Assembly: GCA_037951105.1 (NCBI GenBank)
Contig: JBAMJV010007393.1
Coordinates: 1-64,000 of the forward strand
Source of the DNA: Echinarachnius parma
Taxonomy: Eukaryota; Echinodermata; Echinoidea; Clypeasteroida; Echinarachniidae
Length of the DNA: 64,000 nt
Direction of reading: 5' to 3'
The notes below the pieces were generated by a model, which worked only from the letters and a program-made list of their open reading frames with translations, was not told the DNA's origin and made no database searches. Shown piece after piece: positions 26,601-34,674 of this stretch (position 1 is its first letter; the number at the start of each line of letters is the position of its first letter). Position numbers and translations under genes: made by a program.

Positions 26601-28793
26601 TTCATTTAGTAGAACATTGTCCGCGATTAATCATGAAAAGTAACAGTAAATGTAATGATAATAACGAAAACGTATCAATAGAAGTAAAGACAGACATAAT
26701 AACATCAACGTCACGACAATAGCAACAGCTCACAACAACATCAATACTAACCAAATTAAATAGAATAATAATAATATGTTATGTTTTCAATGTTTCAAGA
26801 CAGCAATTATGAATAATGAATGTCGTTCTCAATGTTAAGAACTCGGAAAGAGGTGTAAAATAGAACGGCATCGCAGATAGAGTGCATACCCGCGCATCGG
26901 GTGGCCTAGGCAGTTGAGAAGCTTGCTCAACGCACCGAGCCGGGCTGGCCCGATGATGTCGCCTTTTCTTACCTTTTTCAGGTTTGTTAACGTTTCTTAT
27001 GCATCCTCAAAATAATTGGAAAGATCGTCAAATATGTTTTTGTTTGTTATTTAGTCATCGGCGAAAATATTCCATCTGGATGATCAGCCAATACACACCA
27101 CCACCCACAACCATTTTTAACCATGAACCCCAAAGCTCTAAACTTTCAGATAGTAATGTGAGGCAATCGCGGGTTGAAATTCTCATTTGAATTCTCATTT
27201 GTTTTCATTTTGTAATTCATGTTATCCATTCTTTAATGAATTACACAATAATAACAAAAACAAAGCTATTCCTGAAAATTGTTCATTAATAAAAAAAAAA
27301 GTAACAAAATATATTTTCATGAAATGTTTGTTGGGCATTTACTATCATTTCGTGTATGCAATTTACGTACTTTTTATGCTATATCGCAAAAACATAAATT
27401 TGCTAATTATATTTTATTTAGCTGCTGTTAGCTTTCACTTGTTTTTGACCGAAGACAATATGCGGGTTAAAGATAAACAATACATCGAAAGTATACGAAA
27501 TCGTGAGAAATATTGCCATCTATTTGTAATATGTTATTTTTATATAATTGTGTTTCGGTGTTTCTTATGCATGTGCAACTTTATTGCTTCGTATGCAAGT
27601 GCAACTGTATTTTTTTGTATACCTTGCAAGTTTATTCGAAAACAAAAAACAAAGATACATGTACTTCTACAAAATTAACGTTTAAAAACAAGTTGGCAAA
27701 AAAATCCACGAATATTCATTCTCGTGATTCATTTGTATGTTTGTTCAGAGCTTTATACAATTGTCTGATATATAGGATTTATCCCTTACCCAACAAATCT
27801 TGTTGTCTTTCGTAAACGTGATGTCATGAGCTCGGTATGTCATGAGCTCTTTAGATTTGTAATATATTATACTATAAACACTATAATTTGTGTATCTTCA
27901 ATTGAAAAGGGTCACATTACGAAGACTTTATAGTCTTATAGTCTTATAGACCTTATGGTCGTCCTATCTATAACAAATGACTTGAACTAATACAGAGATA
28001 TACATTATACGAGTTGAGAAAGGATTTTCTAAATGCAAATTATTTTCGTAATTTTTGTTCTGTTTTTGTCGACAAACATGTATAAGACCTGACCATCCAT
28101 TTTATAATTGGTTTATTTTATTTTATTTTTATTATTATTTTATTTATTTTTTACCGCGAACAGGACATGACAAGGGGTTCAACTTATGATAAAATTGTTA
28201 TTCTCCATTAGTATTGGAAACTTTACTATAATAATTATGTTCCTTGATTTGTAAGTCATGCATGTTCATTGTTTAATGAATGCATTTTATATAATTTGTA
28301 TAATTATTTGTTTAAAAAAATATATAATGAATGCATTTCTCTACCAATTGTGTATTCTGTATTATGAGATTGTTTTGAAAATAAACTAGTAAAATACAAT
28401 CAAATCAAACACATTTAATAGTTTATTTTTGATGTTTTCATGGAGTTATGTTTTTTTCAGTAGTGGCTAAATCATGCCGTGCACACAGGAACTCAATAAA
28501 AAGTCCTTTGAAATTGAACAAAACCCCCATATTCCAGAATTTTATCAAGCAATGTACATCGAAAGTTTCTTGCACGAATTATTTCAAAATATACTTTCCA
28601 ATAAAACACGTACCAAAGATGTTTGTAAATGAATGTTCCAACTTATCATTGTACTGTTTTTATTTTCATCAAATGAAAATTACGACTCCGTGAAATATGC
28701 AGCCTGTACATCTCAAATAAGGAAGATATTTAGTGATGGTAATGGATATAGTATTAGTAATAGTGATGAGAATGATGATGATGATGATGATGA

Positions 28794-28861
<68 letters not shown>

Positions 28862-29578
28862 CATGATGATCATAATGATGATGATGATGTGATCATGATG
28901 ATGACGACGATGATACTGAAGATGCTGCTGCTGATGATAATGTCGATGACCATGATGATGGTGATGACGATTATAATGACGAGCAAAAAATCACCAATCA
29001 ATTAGAGGTGGGTTATCGTGGTTACCTGTCTGTGGATTAAATCGATACGTGGAGCTTTTCATCCAGTCATACGTCATCATGGGTCGATGCAGAGCCTGAG
29101 TGATGGTCTGAACGTGCTGGGCCCCTCCTGGACTAACGTAGGCCAGGTCCTGTGAAGGGTGGCCTCCGGAATAGTCTTCGGAAACGCCTGGAAACACCGG
29201 GGTCTGGGTGGTGGACACGCTGATGGGATTGGGCGCAGAGGCATGGTGAATATACTGCCAGTCCTGCGGCACCGGCCCGGCCGAGACAGGCGGGATGGTG
29301 CCTGCCCAGGCCGTGGTCGGGTTGGGCTGGTGGTGGGACGCGGTCGCCACGGTCGTCAGACCGCCCTCGCCGCCGGCCGCCCCGGGGAGACCCGATAGCG
29401 GCAACGTCTGCCAGAAATCAGCCGGAGCGAACTGGTGGTGCGCGGTGGCGCCGGCGGCGGAAGGGTGGTGGTGGTGATGGTGGTGGTGGGTGCCTTGTTG
29501 CTGGAAGCTTCCCGCGTTAGCCGGGTGGACATACATGCTTTCGGCTTGCTGTGGGTGCAGATACTCCAGCGTCATCAT
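14077..29578 (-). CDS. Cdx: Caudal-type homeobox transcription factor (Cdx), complete, three exons
   Basis: A nuclear DNA-binding protein that specifies posterior and hindgut identity in animals; it is the posterior ParaHox class. The three coding exons join in phase: 29026-29578 (184 codons + 1 nt), 15943-16088 (2 nt + 48 codons) and 14077-14667 (196 codons + stop TGA). The product is about 429 residues. The N-terminus has a His run at about residues 30-40. The Hox-cofactor motif TYDWMKSS (about 169-176) lies 10 residues before the homeodomain, the usual Cdx arrangement. The homeodomain (about 187-246) reads [43 protein letters not shown] and [14 protein letters not shown], diagnostic for caudal. 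The C-terminus is Gln/His-rich, then Thr/Ala-rich. ATG 29578 is chosen because MMTLEYL opens the exon. Intron 1 is 12.9 kb and repeat-laden; intron 2 is 1.3 kb. No Gsx or Xlox lies within the window. Confidence 0.97.
14810..15112 (+). mobile_element. TTAA-flanked MITE, family B, copy 2 (in Cdx intron 2)
   Basis: Right end GTTACTAGATCCCTTTAA. The interior (GTACAAAATGAGTGCAATGA, TTGCATTTTTGCTCATTAC, CATCACTTTTTGCACATG) matches the 34.3-kb copy in the same orientation. The left end is diverged or truncated near 14800. Confidence 0.8.
15943..16088 (-). CDS. Cdx: Cdx exon 2: homeodomain helices 1-2
   Basis: Acceptor TTCTAATCAG, donor CGCCAG|GTGAGG. It encodes [13 protein letters not shown] through GLSERQ, ending at the classic intron site before VKIWFQN. 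The 146-nt length restores frame exactly between its neighbours. Confidence 0.97.
16185..16290 (-). pseudogene. Decayed duplicate of Cdx homeobox exon 2 (copy 1)
   Basis: About 200 bp upstream of the real exon 2, within intron 1, the sequence repeats exon 2 from its 5' splice acceptor to the RYITIRR codons. The plus-strand text GCGGTACTTGTCCTTCGTCA, GGGTTTTTGTCCTGATT and GCGGCTGTTATGGAACTC aligns with GGTACTTGTCCTTGGTC, GGGTTTTTCCTGATT and GCGGCTGTAGTGGAATTC of the true exon. About 20 bp is missing in the middle (the TDHQRLEL codons), the frame is broken and a stop follows the VVYT-equivalent. An acceptor-like ATCAG survives. Confidence 0.85.
16348..16386 (-). pseudogene. Second, shorter decayed copy of Cdx exon 2
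   Basis: CTCTTGCGTCTAATGTTGAT then TTAGCGACTGTA matches the exon-2 text CTCTTGCGTCTGATGGTGAT, GTAGCGGCTGTA (about 27 of 32 bases by eye). It lies 163 bp beyond copy 1. The rest of the exon is not recognisable. Confidence 0.6.
16430..16944. other. Cdx intron 1, unique AT-rich stretch
   Basis: A 93-codon plus-strand frame at 16668-16949 has no recognisable domain and sits antisense in the intron. I see no repeat family. Confidence 0.4.
16945..17300 (+). repeat. Tandem array, about 160-bp unit (copies 1-2)
   Basis: Two adjacent diverged copies share CAATATTGCTTCACC / CATTACTACACCATTC, TGTTTGATTACGAGCG / TGTTTGATATTGAGCG, ACATGTGGCGTTCGTT and TTAGCTTTATAGGTTCA. Further copies appear at 19957-20059 and 20411-20475 after nested insertions. 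Confidence 0.75.
17445..18430. mobile_element. Long inverted-repeat DNA element, TA target duplication (986 bp)
   Basis: Ends CTCCGCACAAAAAGAAACT and AGTTTCTTTTTGTGCGGAG are exact complements flanked by TA. The inverted arms extend, with divergence, for about 200 bp (GAACTGCCATGATCAGTTAA near 17590 versus TTAATTGACCATGACAAGTC near 18265). TA duplication and terminal inverted repeats fit the Tc1/mariner class. No transposase is visible, so it is non-autonomous. Confidence 0.88.
18770..19055 (-). mobile_element. LINE (non-LTR retrotransposon) 3' coding fragment
   Basis: The minus-strand translation reads [18 protein letters not shown], then [18 protein letters not shown], then [13 protein letters not shown], then a stop. 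The pattern HxYxTR ... GPxxWNxLPxxIK ... SLxxFKxxxKxYL is the C-terminal end of reverse transcriptases of CR1/Jockey-like LINEs. The 5' part is cut off by the inverted-repeat element starting at 19056. Whether 17301-17444 belongs to its tail is unclear. Confidence 0.85.
19056..19954. mobile_element. Foldback DNA element with roughly 380-bp arms, TA target duplication (899 bp)
   Basis: Ends CAGACTGTCCCAG and CTGGGACAGTCTG, flanked by TA. The left arm (AACGAAACCGGGTTTCAT, AGAGAACGAGTACAATGAAA) is repeated inverted in the right arm (TTTCATTGTACTCGTTCTCT, ATGAAACCCGGTTTCGTT) with a short spacer near 19445-19550. No transposase is visible. It is inserted in the LINE and array sequence. Confidence 0.92.
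19957..20059 (+). repeat. Tandem array, copy 3 (interrupted)
   Basis: ATCATCTTAATTACCATTCT, CAATATTGCTACACCATTC and TGTTTGATATTGACCG continue the 160-bp array from where copy 2 breaks off at about 17300. About 2.65 kb of mobile DNA has therefore been inserted inside the array. Confidence 0.75.
20060..20410. mobile_element. Inverted-repeat element CCGGTGT...ACACCGG (351 bp)
   Basis: The left end (CCGGTGTGGTGCGAAATCCG, TGCGAAATCCGTACCCAGTC, ATGCGCATGCGC) recurs as reverse complement at the right end (GCGCATGCGCATTTGCGACT, GCGTACGGATTTCGCAGT, GTGACACCGG); arms of about 70 bp. It interrupts the 160-bp array between copies 3 and 4. No coding capacity. Confidence 0.85.
20411..20475 (+). repeat. 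Tandem array, copy 4 (partial)
   Basis: GTTAAACATGTGGCGTTCGT and CAGGTTTAGCTT resume the array unit directly after the 351-bp element. Confidence 0.65.
21440..21780. repeat. Poly-C run and (CA)n-rich microsatellite
   Basis: A run of about 23 C is followed by about 300 bp of imperfect CA/ACAT repeats. His/Thr-rich and Cys/Val-rich frames here are by-products. The remainder of 20476-22060 shows no gene. Confidence 0.9.
22067..22559. mobile_element. Inverted-repeat MITE CACTGTTAAAACGC, TA target duplication (493 bp)
   Basis: Ends CACTGTTAAAACGCTGTGTA and TACACAGCGTTTTAACAGTG are exact complements flanked by TA. The interior contains many TTGTTGAA/TTCAACAA stems. A tRNA-like segment sits inside it at 22262-22345. 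Confidence 0.9.
22262..22345 (+). mobile_element. tRNA-like (SINE head) segment
   Basis: GAGATAGCGCAGTCGATAGA resembles RNA polymerase III box A and CCGGTTCGAATC resembles box B, about 50 bp apart as in tRNA genes. TTTT follows. The cloverleaf is poor, so I read it as a tRNA-derived SINE head or a decayed tRNA rather than a functional gene. Confidence 0.55.
22562..25540. other. Cdx intron 1, no feature recognised
   Basis: About 3 kb of AT-rich intron. Short open frames (for example 24308-24571 on plus) show no known motif. Could contain enhancers, but single-sequence reading cannot show that. Confidence 0.4.
25544..26083 (+). mobile_element. TTAA-flanked MITE, family A, copy 2 (in Cdx intron 1)
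   Basis: TTAA | AGGGATAGTTGAGTTTTGGT ... CAGAACTCAACTATCCCT | TTAA. The terminal inverted repeat is about 20 bp. Internal landmarks are AGAGGGCGCTACACAAAATA, TGGGGCCCCACAA and GAGCGTCCTCTTGAG. 540 bp, no coding. Confidence 0.92.
26880..26970. other. GC-rich structured segment in Cdx intron 1
   Basis: CATCGGG (26895-26901) pairs with CCCGATG (26949-26955), and inside this GTTGAG (26913-26918) pairs with CTCAAC (26926-26931). TGGCCTAGGCAGTTGAGAA resembles a Pol III box A, but no clear box B follows. Could be a structured non-coding RNA, a decayed tRNA/SINE head, or chance. The rest of 26090-28730 shows nothing recognisable. Confidence 0.35.
28766..28935. repeat. (GAT)n microsatellite
   Basis: About 30 near-perfect GAT/GATGAT units followed by a degenerate tail, 90 bp inside intron 1 from the Cdx exon 1 donor. 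The poly-Asp frame is an artefact. Confidence 0.95.
29026..29578 (-). CDS. Cdx: Cdx exon 1: N-terminal region and YDWMK motif
   Basis: Starts [19 protein letters not shown], passes through an eight-residue His run and Pro/Gly/Ala-rich sequence, and ends in [16 protein letters not shown] plus one base at donor ACAG|GTAACC. It is much richer in G+C than its surroundings. Confidence 0.95.
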
Positions 29579-30039
29579 AAAAAATATGGTTTTATAGTTT
29601 TGCAACCGGGTAATGAAAATGTATACGACCCTACGCGACAAAATAATGGGCGGGTTTTATGTTTATGTCACCCGGAATTGAACCAACAACAATCACAGTT
29701 TATGTCTGTATAGCACGAATAAATTAATAGCAGGTCTCAAACTCTACCAACGTAAGAATTTGTTAAAACATGACAAAGTAGGTTTATTCGGAAATTTGAT
29801 GAAAACGAAAAATGTCGCCGGATTTTGACAAATCGTAACGAGTTTATGACAATGACAAGAGAGAAGCGAACACCTGGTGACACGATGACAATAGCGATTG
29901 ATGATCTGTCTCTCACGATGGTGGGATACCGTTCTCTCCTCCCGAAAGCGAGTCAAAACGGATAGGACGGGTTTGTTTGCGTCGCGAATCCACAGTCGTA
30001 CCGTTATCTTGTCGGAGTCGGTACCTCAGACACCGCATC

Positions 30040-30150
30040 ATTATTCCTACATGTATACGGAGGGGCGGTAACTGTACCCTGTTTACATTGTTTACTCTTC
30101 CCAAGATTGACGCGCAAAAATAAGGACCAATAACGACATGACATGATCTT
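30040..30150 (-). promoter_or_regulatory. Candidate Cdx upstream region
   Basis: About 460-570 bp upstream of the Cdx ATG the sequence becomes GC-richer. It carries two adjacent forkhead-like sites (TGTTTACATTGTTTAC) and a CCAAT box (GACCAATAACG). No TATA box stands out. These are motif matches by eye, so promoter activity is inferred only from position. Confidence 0.3.
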
Positions 30151-30198
30151 CCCAAAACGCGGAACTATTAGCGAAAAAATACTCTCTTTGATGTAAAT

Positions 30199-30227
30199 TT
30201 AGGGTTAGGGTTAGGGTTAGGGTTAGG
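30199..30227 (+). repeat. Interstitial telomere-like (TTAGGG)n
   Basis: About 4.8 perfect TTAGGG units abutting the 5' side of a truncated SINE head. Too short and internal to be a chromosome end. Confidence 0.95.
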
Positions 30228-30545
30228 ATCATGAGATCCCGAGTTCGAACCCTGCCCACTGCCTTTGTCCTTCAGCAAGACAATTTATCCACATTTGCTG
30301 CTCTCTACCCAGGTGTATAAATGGGGACTCGGTAGGAGGTGAAAGCATACTATGTGAAGGATCTTCTCAATGCCCATGAGCCGCTTGGAAGGAATGCTCC
30401 CCAGGGAGTGGAGATGGTGCACACAATGTGTGCTGGTTTGCATTGTATCCTATGACCGGGGGTAATATTATCATTGTAAAGCGTTTAGAGATGATTATCA
30501 ATCATATTAGGCGACATATAAATCGAGTATATTATTATTTATTAT
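30228..30545 (+). mobile_element. tRNA-derived SINE with CCCCAGGGAG core
   Basis: CGAGTTCGAACCCTGCCC is the box-B end of a tRNA-derived head. The body reads TTCAGCAAGACAATTTATCC, CACCCAGG-like TACCCAGGTGTATAAATGG and GCTCCCCAGGGAGTGGAGAT. The tail reads GGCGACATATAAATCGAG and TATTATTATTA. The same body is present inverted at 49.7-50.0 kb. The 5' part of the head is replaced by the TTAGGG run. Confidence 0.88.
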
Positions 30546-31299
30546 TATTAAATAAATGAATCAGTTCAGAACTACTAACATGTATGAACTTCGTCACCCG
30601 TTCGGTTTAGTAGGTTGCTGATGTTTAGCGATCGAACCAATAAGTTGCTTTCCTTATAATGTGTTATTCTGACAACACAACAAAAATAACATAACGAATA
30701 CTTGAAACATAATGTTGAGTAATGTATGTTTGTTCGTTTTCTCCTGTAAAATTACTTTAAAGTTTATATTTTCCGCTCGAACAATAAATGTAACTACATT
30801 TTGTAAGTTTTCGGCAATGTCTTTTTTTTATTTCATAGTCTTATTACAAACAATATCATCGCGAATGTTAGATTAAATTATGTTTATTATCTGACTATTC
30901 TTCACCAGCTAAGTTGACAATATTCAGAGATATTTCAACTTCATTCACCACAGGGGCATTGTGTCTTCAGTTGAACGTCATTATCACCAATTGTCAAGTT
31001 CGTCTTGTTCTATATTTATATACACAAAAATATCATCGCGAATGTCAAATAAAATCATGTTTCTTCTCCGACTATTCTCCACTAACCAAAAGTAGACAAA
31101 ATAATACTCAAAGAGATTTGTTCACTTCAAACATCAAAGCGGCACAGCGCTTTCCGACACGCTCGTAAAACAAGGAGGGGAACAGTTAGATGTGGTATTG
31201 GATAAACATGATGAGAGGCGCTAATGAGATTCCAAATGGCCAACTTCTAAACTCATTTACATATTTTGGTGACGAACATGCAGTGAGGGATCGCGCAGG

Positions 31300-31326
31300 C
31301 GGGATAGGGGGGGGGGGGGGGGGGCG
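31300..31326. repeat. Poly-G run
   Basis: About 20 G in a row next to GGTGGTGGTGGG. The neighbouring 30546-31600 shows no gene. TATCATCGCGAATGT occurs twice, at about 30856 and 31030. Confidence 0.8.
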
Positions 31327-31609
31327 GTGGTGGTGGGAGCAGAAATCAGTCGTTAGTGGTCTCCGACCCTCAGAATGTGTGGGGCAACTGCAACCATTCC
31401 TATGGGAGTGTGCATATGTGTGGGCGTATCCGGGTTCAAAATAGAATTATGGGTGTCCATTATTTTGGACCCGGCGTGGAAAAACTGTTCACGCAGTTCC
31501 CACCAAAAAGGGGAGTCTTAAGCCGATAATATATCTGTATAATTACCATCTAAAATGTTAACAAGCGCATAAGAAAATACAGCACGCTCGTCACGCATAT
31601 GTTGTGTTC

Positions 31610-33840
31610 ATTTCATTTTCATGTTATAATTTTATTTTATTTTATTTTGTTTAATTTCGCAAACTTGGATGAATACATAAATAATATGCTAAAACATAGA
31701 CAAACAATATATACAGCACAGCATGATAACTGTAAACATGGTAAAGGAATTACAACAAACAAATGAGTGCGTGGACATTTCTATAATTATGTATAGGTAA
31801 AAAAATTAACATTTTCAAAATAATAATGCAAAAAGGGTACTTTTATTTCTGAATCAGCACATTTTCGGAAAAGTGTGAAAAATAATTCACCACTGAAATA
31901 GGAGCACATTCGACTTCCCTAAACGTTTACCCCTAAATGAGCGTATTACCTTTCTTCAGTATAATGGCAATGGCGATGTGCCACAAATGACTTAGAAGGT
32001 GGCGCATAAAAGCAAAGATGGCGGCCATAAATGGTTGTAAAGCTATTCGCGGTCCCATATATCCATTAGCATGTGGACGAATAGCTCAACTACTGGTCCT
32101 ACGTAGAAGAAATCATCTTTTTCCATCGAAACCACAACAAAATATAATAGGAAAAGAGTTTTGATTAAAAGGATAGTTGAGTTTTGGTAGAGAGGGCGCT
32201 ACACAAAATAATTTTTTTGTGAGATAATGAAAAACTGAGTGTCAAATTTGAAAGAGCATACAATTTCAATGGCAGAATAAACTTTATTCGATCAAAATCG
32301 GTTCAGAAACGGCTGAAATATCCATAAATATAAATGTGGGGCCCCACAAGTATTCGAAAATTTTGAACCAGCCGTTAAAATTCGTTTTTAAATGCTTCCT
32401 CTTTTCAAAATTTTTCAAAAGAGGTTTTTAGATACTGTAGTTGTTGATTATCTCTCTATCTAATCACTATTTCAGCAAAACATCACATGCGCAATATTTT
32501 ATTTAAAATGGTTTACACAAATTCGTTTTTTGAAAGCGCCCTCTTGCGTTTAAACAACTCTTTTTGAATGATAACAGGCTTTTTACTTAGTCGTTTGTAA
32601 TTTTTGTATTCCTCTTGATCATGGTGGAGTTATAACTATTAGTTTGTAATGTAATGGTGCAGGTTGTGGGTTACTACAATTCAGTTTGACTAAAACTGTA
32701 CTCTCTCTACCAGAACTCAACTATCCCTTTAATATTTTATTCCAATTGATCAAATCTGATACAGAGAGGTAACAGAAAGCAAAAAAATACAAATATGCAA
32801 TTTCATTTCAGTTACATTTCCAAAAATGGGTAATGCAAAAAAGAAAAAGGGTATTTTTAATTTTATGTTTAAACACATTTTCTAAATAATGTAGGAGAGT
32901 GACACGAATTCGTTAAATATCTACCCCTATGTAAATGAGCGTAGTATCTTCCTTCAATAAAATGGCAATGGCGATGTGCCACAAATGACTTTATAAGGTG
33001 GCGCATAAAAGCAAAGATGGCGGCCATAAATGGTTGTAAAGCTATTCGCGGTCCCGTATATTCATTAGCATGTGGGCGAATAGCTCAACTACTGGACCTA
33101 CGTAGAAGATTGTTTATATTTACGATTATTTATAAGAAAACATTGACTTTGTTCATCGAAACCACAACAAAATGAAATAGGAAAAGGGTTTTGGTTAATA
33201 CTCTATTCCGCTGGATCAATTCTGATACAGAGATATAACAGAAAGCAATAAATACAAAATTACATTCATTTCATTTCGTTTCATTTAATTTCGCAAGCTT
33301 GGATAAAATCAAACACAATCTAAAATATGACTATACATTATACAAACAAAATATACAACACAGCATGATGTAAATGAATAACACACATGTAAAATGAGTA
33401 GAAATCTTTATAGGTGAAAAGTAAAGTTTCAAAATATGTATTAATACGCAAGTAAAAGGATACTTTTTGTTTAATTTTAAAGCATATCTCCCTTTTTAAA
33501 ACAGAGAGCAACGATTCACCACTAAAATATGAACATATTCGATTTCGTTAAACGTTTATTCCTAAATAAGCCTATTTATATTGATATTTCTTCAGTACAC
33601 TAGCAATGTCGATGTGCCAAATAACTTGAGAAGGTGGCGAATAAACACCAAGATGGCGCCATAAATGGTTGTAAAGCTATTCGCGGTCCCATATATCCAT
33701 TAGCACGTATGCGATTAGCTCAACTACTGGATATACGTAGAAGAAATCATTGATCTGTTCGTCAAAACCACAACAAAATGAAATAGGAAAATTAAAATGG
33801 TTTTCATTAACAATTTATTCTGTTTGATCAATTCTGATAC
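31610..33840 (+). repeat. Three tandem copies of an unclassified repeat, about 0.6 kb each
   Basis: Each copy carries AAAGCAAAGATGGCGGCCAT (third: CACCAAGATGGCGCCAT), GGTTGTAAAGCTATTCGCGG and AACCACAACAAAATG, at about 31960-32160, 32945-33195 and 33595-33790. Each is followed by TCTGATACAGAGAGGTAAC-like text. The first copy is split by a family A MITE at 32169-32728. I cannot assign a repeat class. Confidence 0.85.
32169..32728 (+). mobile_element. TTAA-flanked MITE, family A, copy 3 (nested in tandem repeat)
   Basis: Left junction GATTAA|AAGGATAGTTGAG, right junction CTATCCCT|TTAATATT. The sister copy at about 33198 has the uninterrupted text GGTTAATACT at the same point, showing an empty site and a TTAA (or TA) duplication. 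560 bp. Confidence 0.94.
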
Positions 33841-34305
33841 GGAGAGGTACAGAAATCGAAAAAAAAAAATATGCATTTAAGTTGGGGAGGTTGTATTTGA
33901 TATCGAGTAGTTGTTTTCATAATTCCGTACAAACTATTTCGATCATAAGGTGATTTTTGTGCCGACTCTCTTTTGTCTATTATGTCTTTATTCGTAACCA
34001 TGCATTTGTATTGATACATATTGACATCCTTTCCTGCAGCGAAAAACAGAAATACAATTACGTTACTTTGGCATTCATCGATCTGTTTAAAATGTATTTT
34101 ATCACAATAGTTCTGGTACTTGTCATAATATTGTGTCATTTTCAGTAAACTATGATTATGTATACGTGTACTGGCAAGGTCGGAGATTTTCTTCCTTTTT
34201 TTTGGAAAAAGAATTTTCCTTTTTTGAGTAAGTAGGCTTATACGGTTGACATGATCATCTACATTTTAGGGGCGGAGAACTTTGGTCCTCGGTTCAATCT
34301 GTTAA

Positions 34306-34669
34306 AGGGAGCTAGTAACATTGTCCAAATCCTCAAATTCCAATTGGAATTTTAGCGGTTCCCTCATGCCTTCTGGCTTGTTGTATTCGTATTAACAATA
34401 GAAGCATGGGACAGGTTTCGGTTTTTCGAATTTCCCTTTCGTAAACAAATAATTTAACTATCCATTGGATAGTCGTAACCGTGTACAAAGTCAGTGCAAT
34501 GAGTTAGTGAATATCACTTTGCATTTTGGCTCATTATACTCGACCATGCAACGTCCATTTAACTTGATATTTTCACACGATACCCAGTGGACATATCATA
34601 TAACAACAATATATATTGTATCAACCATTCATCACTTTTTGCACATGTCATCAAAGTTATTAGATCCCT
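34306..34669 (+). mobile_element. TTAA-flanked MITE, family B, copy 3
   Basis: TTAA|AGGGAGCTAGTAACATTGTC ... AAGTTATTAGATCCCT|TTAA. Terminal inverted repeat of about 16-18 bp, 364 bp long. Shares only the outermost AGGG/CCCT and TTAA with family A. Confidence 0.9.
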
Positions 34670-34674
34670 TTAAT

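Noticed and set aside
28733-29005. Poly-Asp frame, possible acidic protein
   Set aside because: A GAT microsatellite inside a Cdx intron on the opposite strand.
30199-30227. Chromosome end (telomere)
   Set aside because: Under five TTAGGG units, with unique sequence and a gene on both sides; interstitial only.
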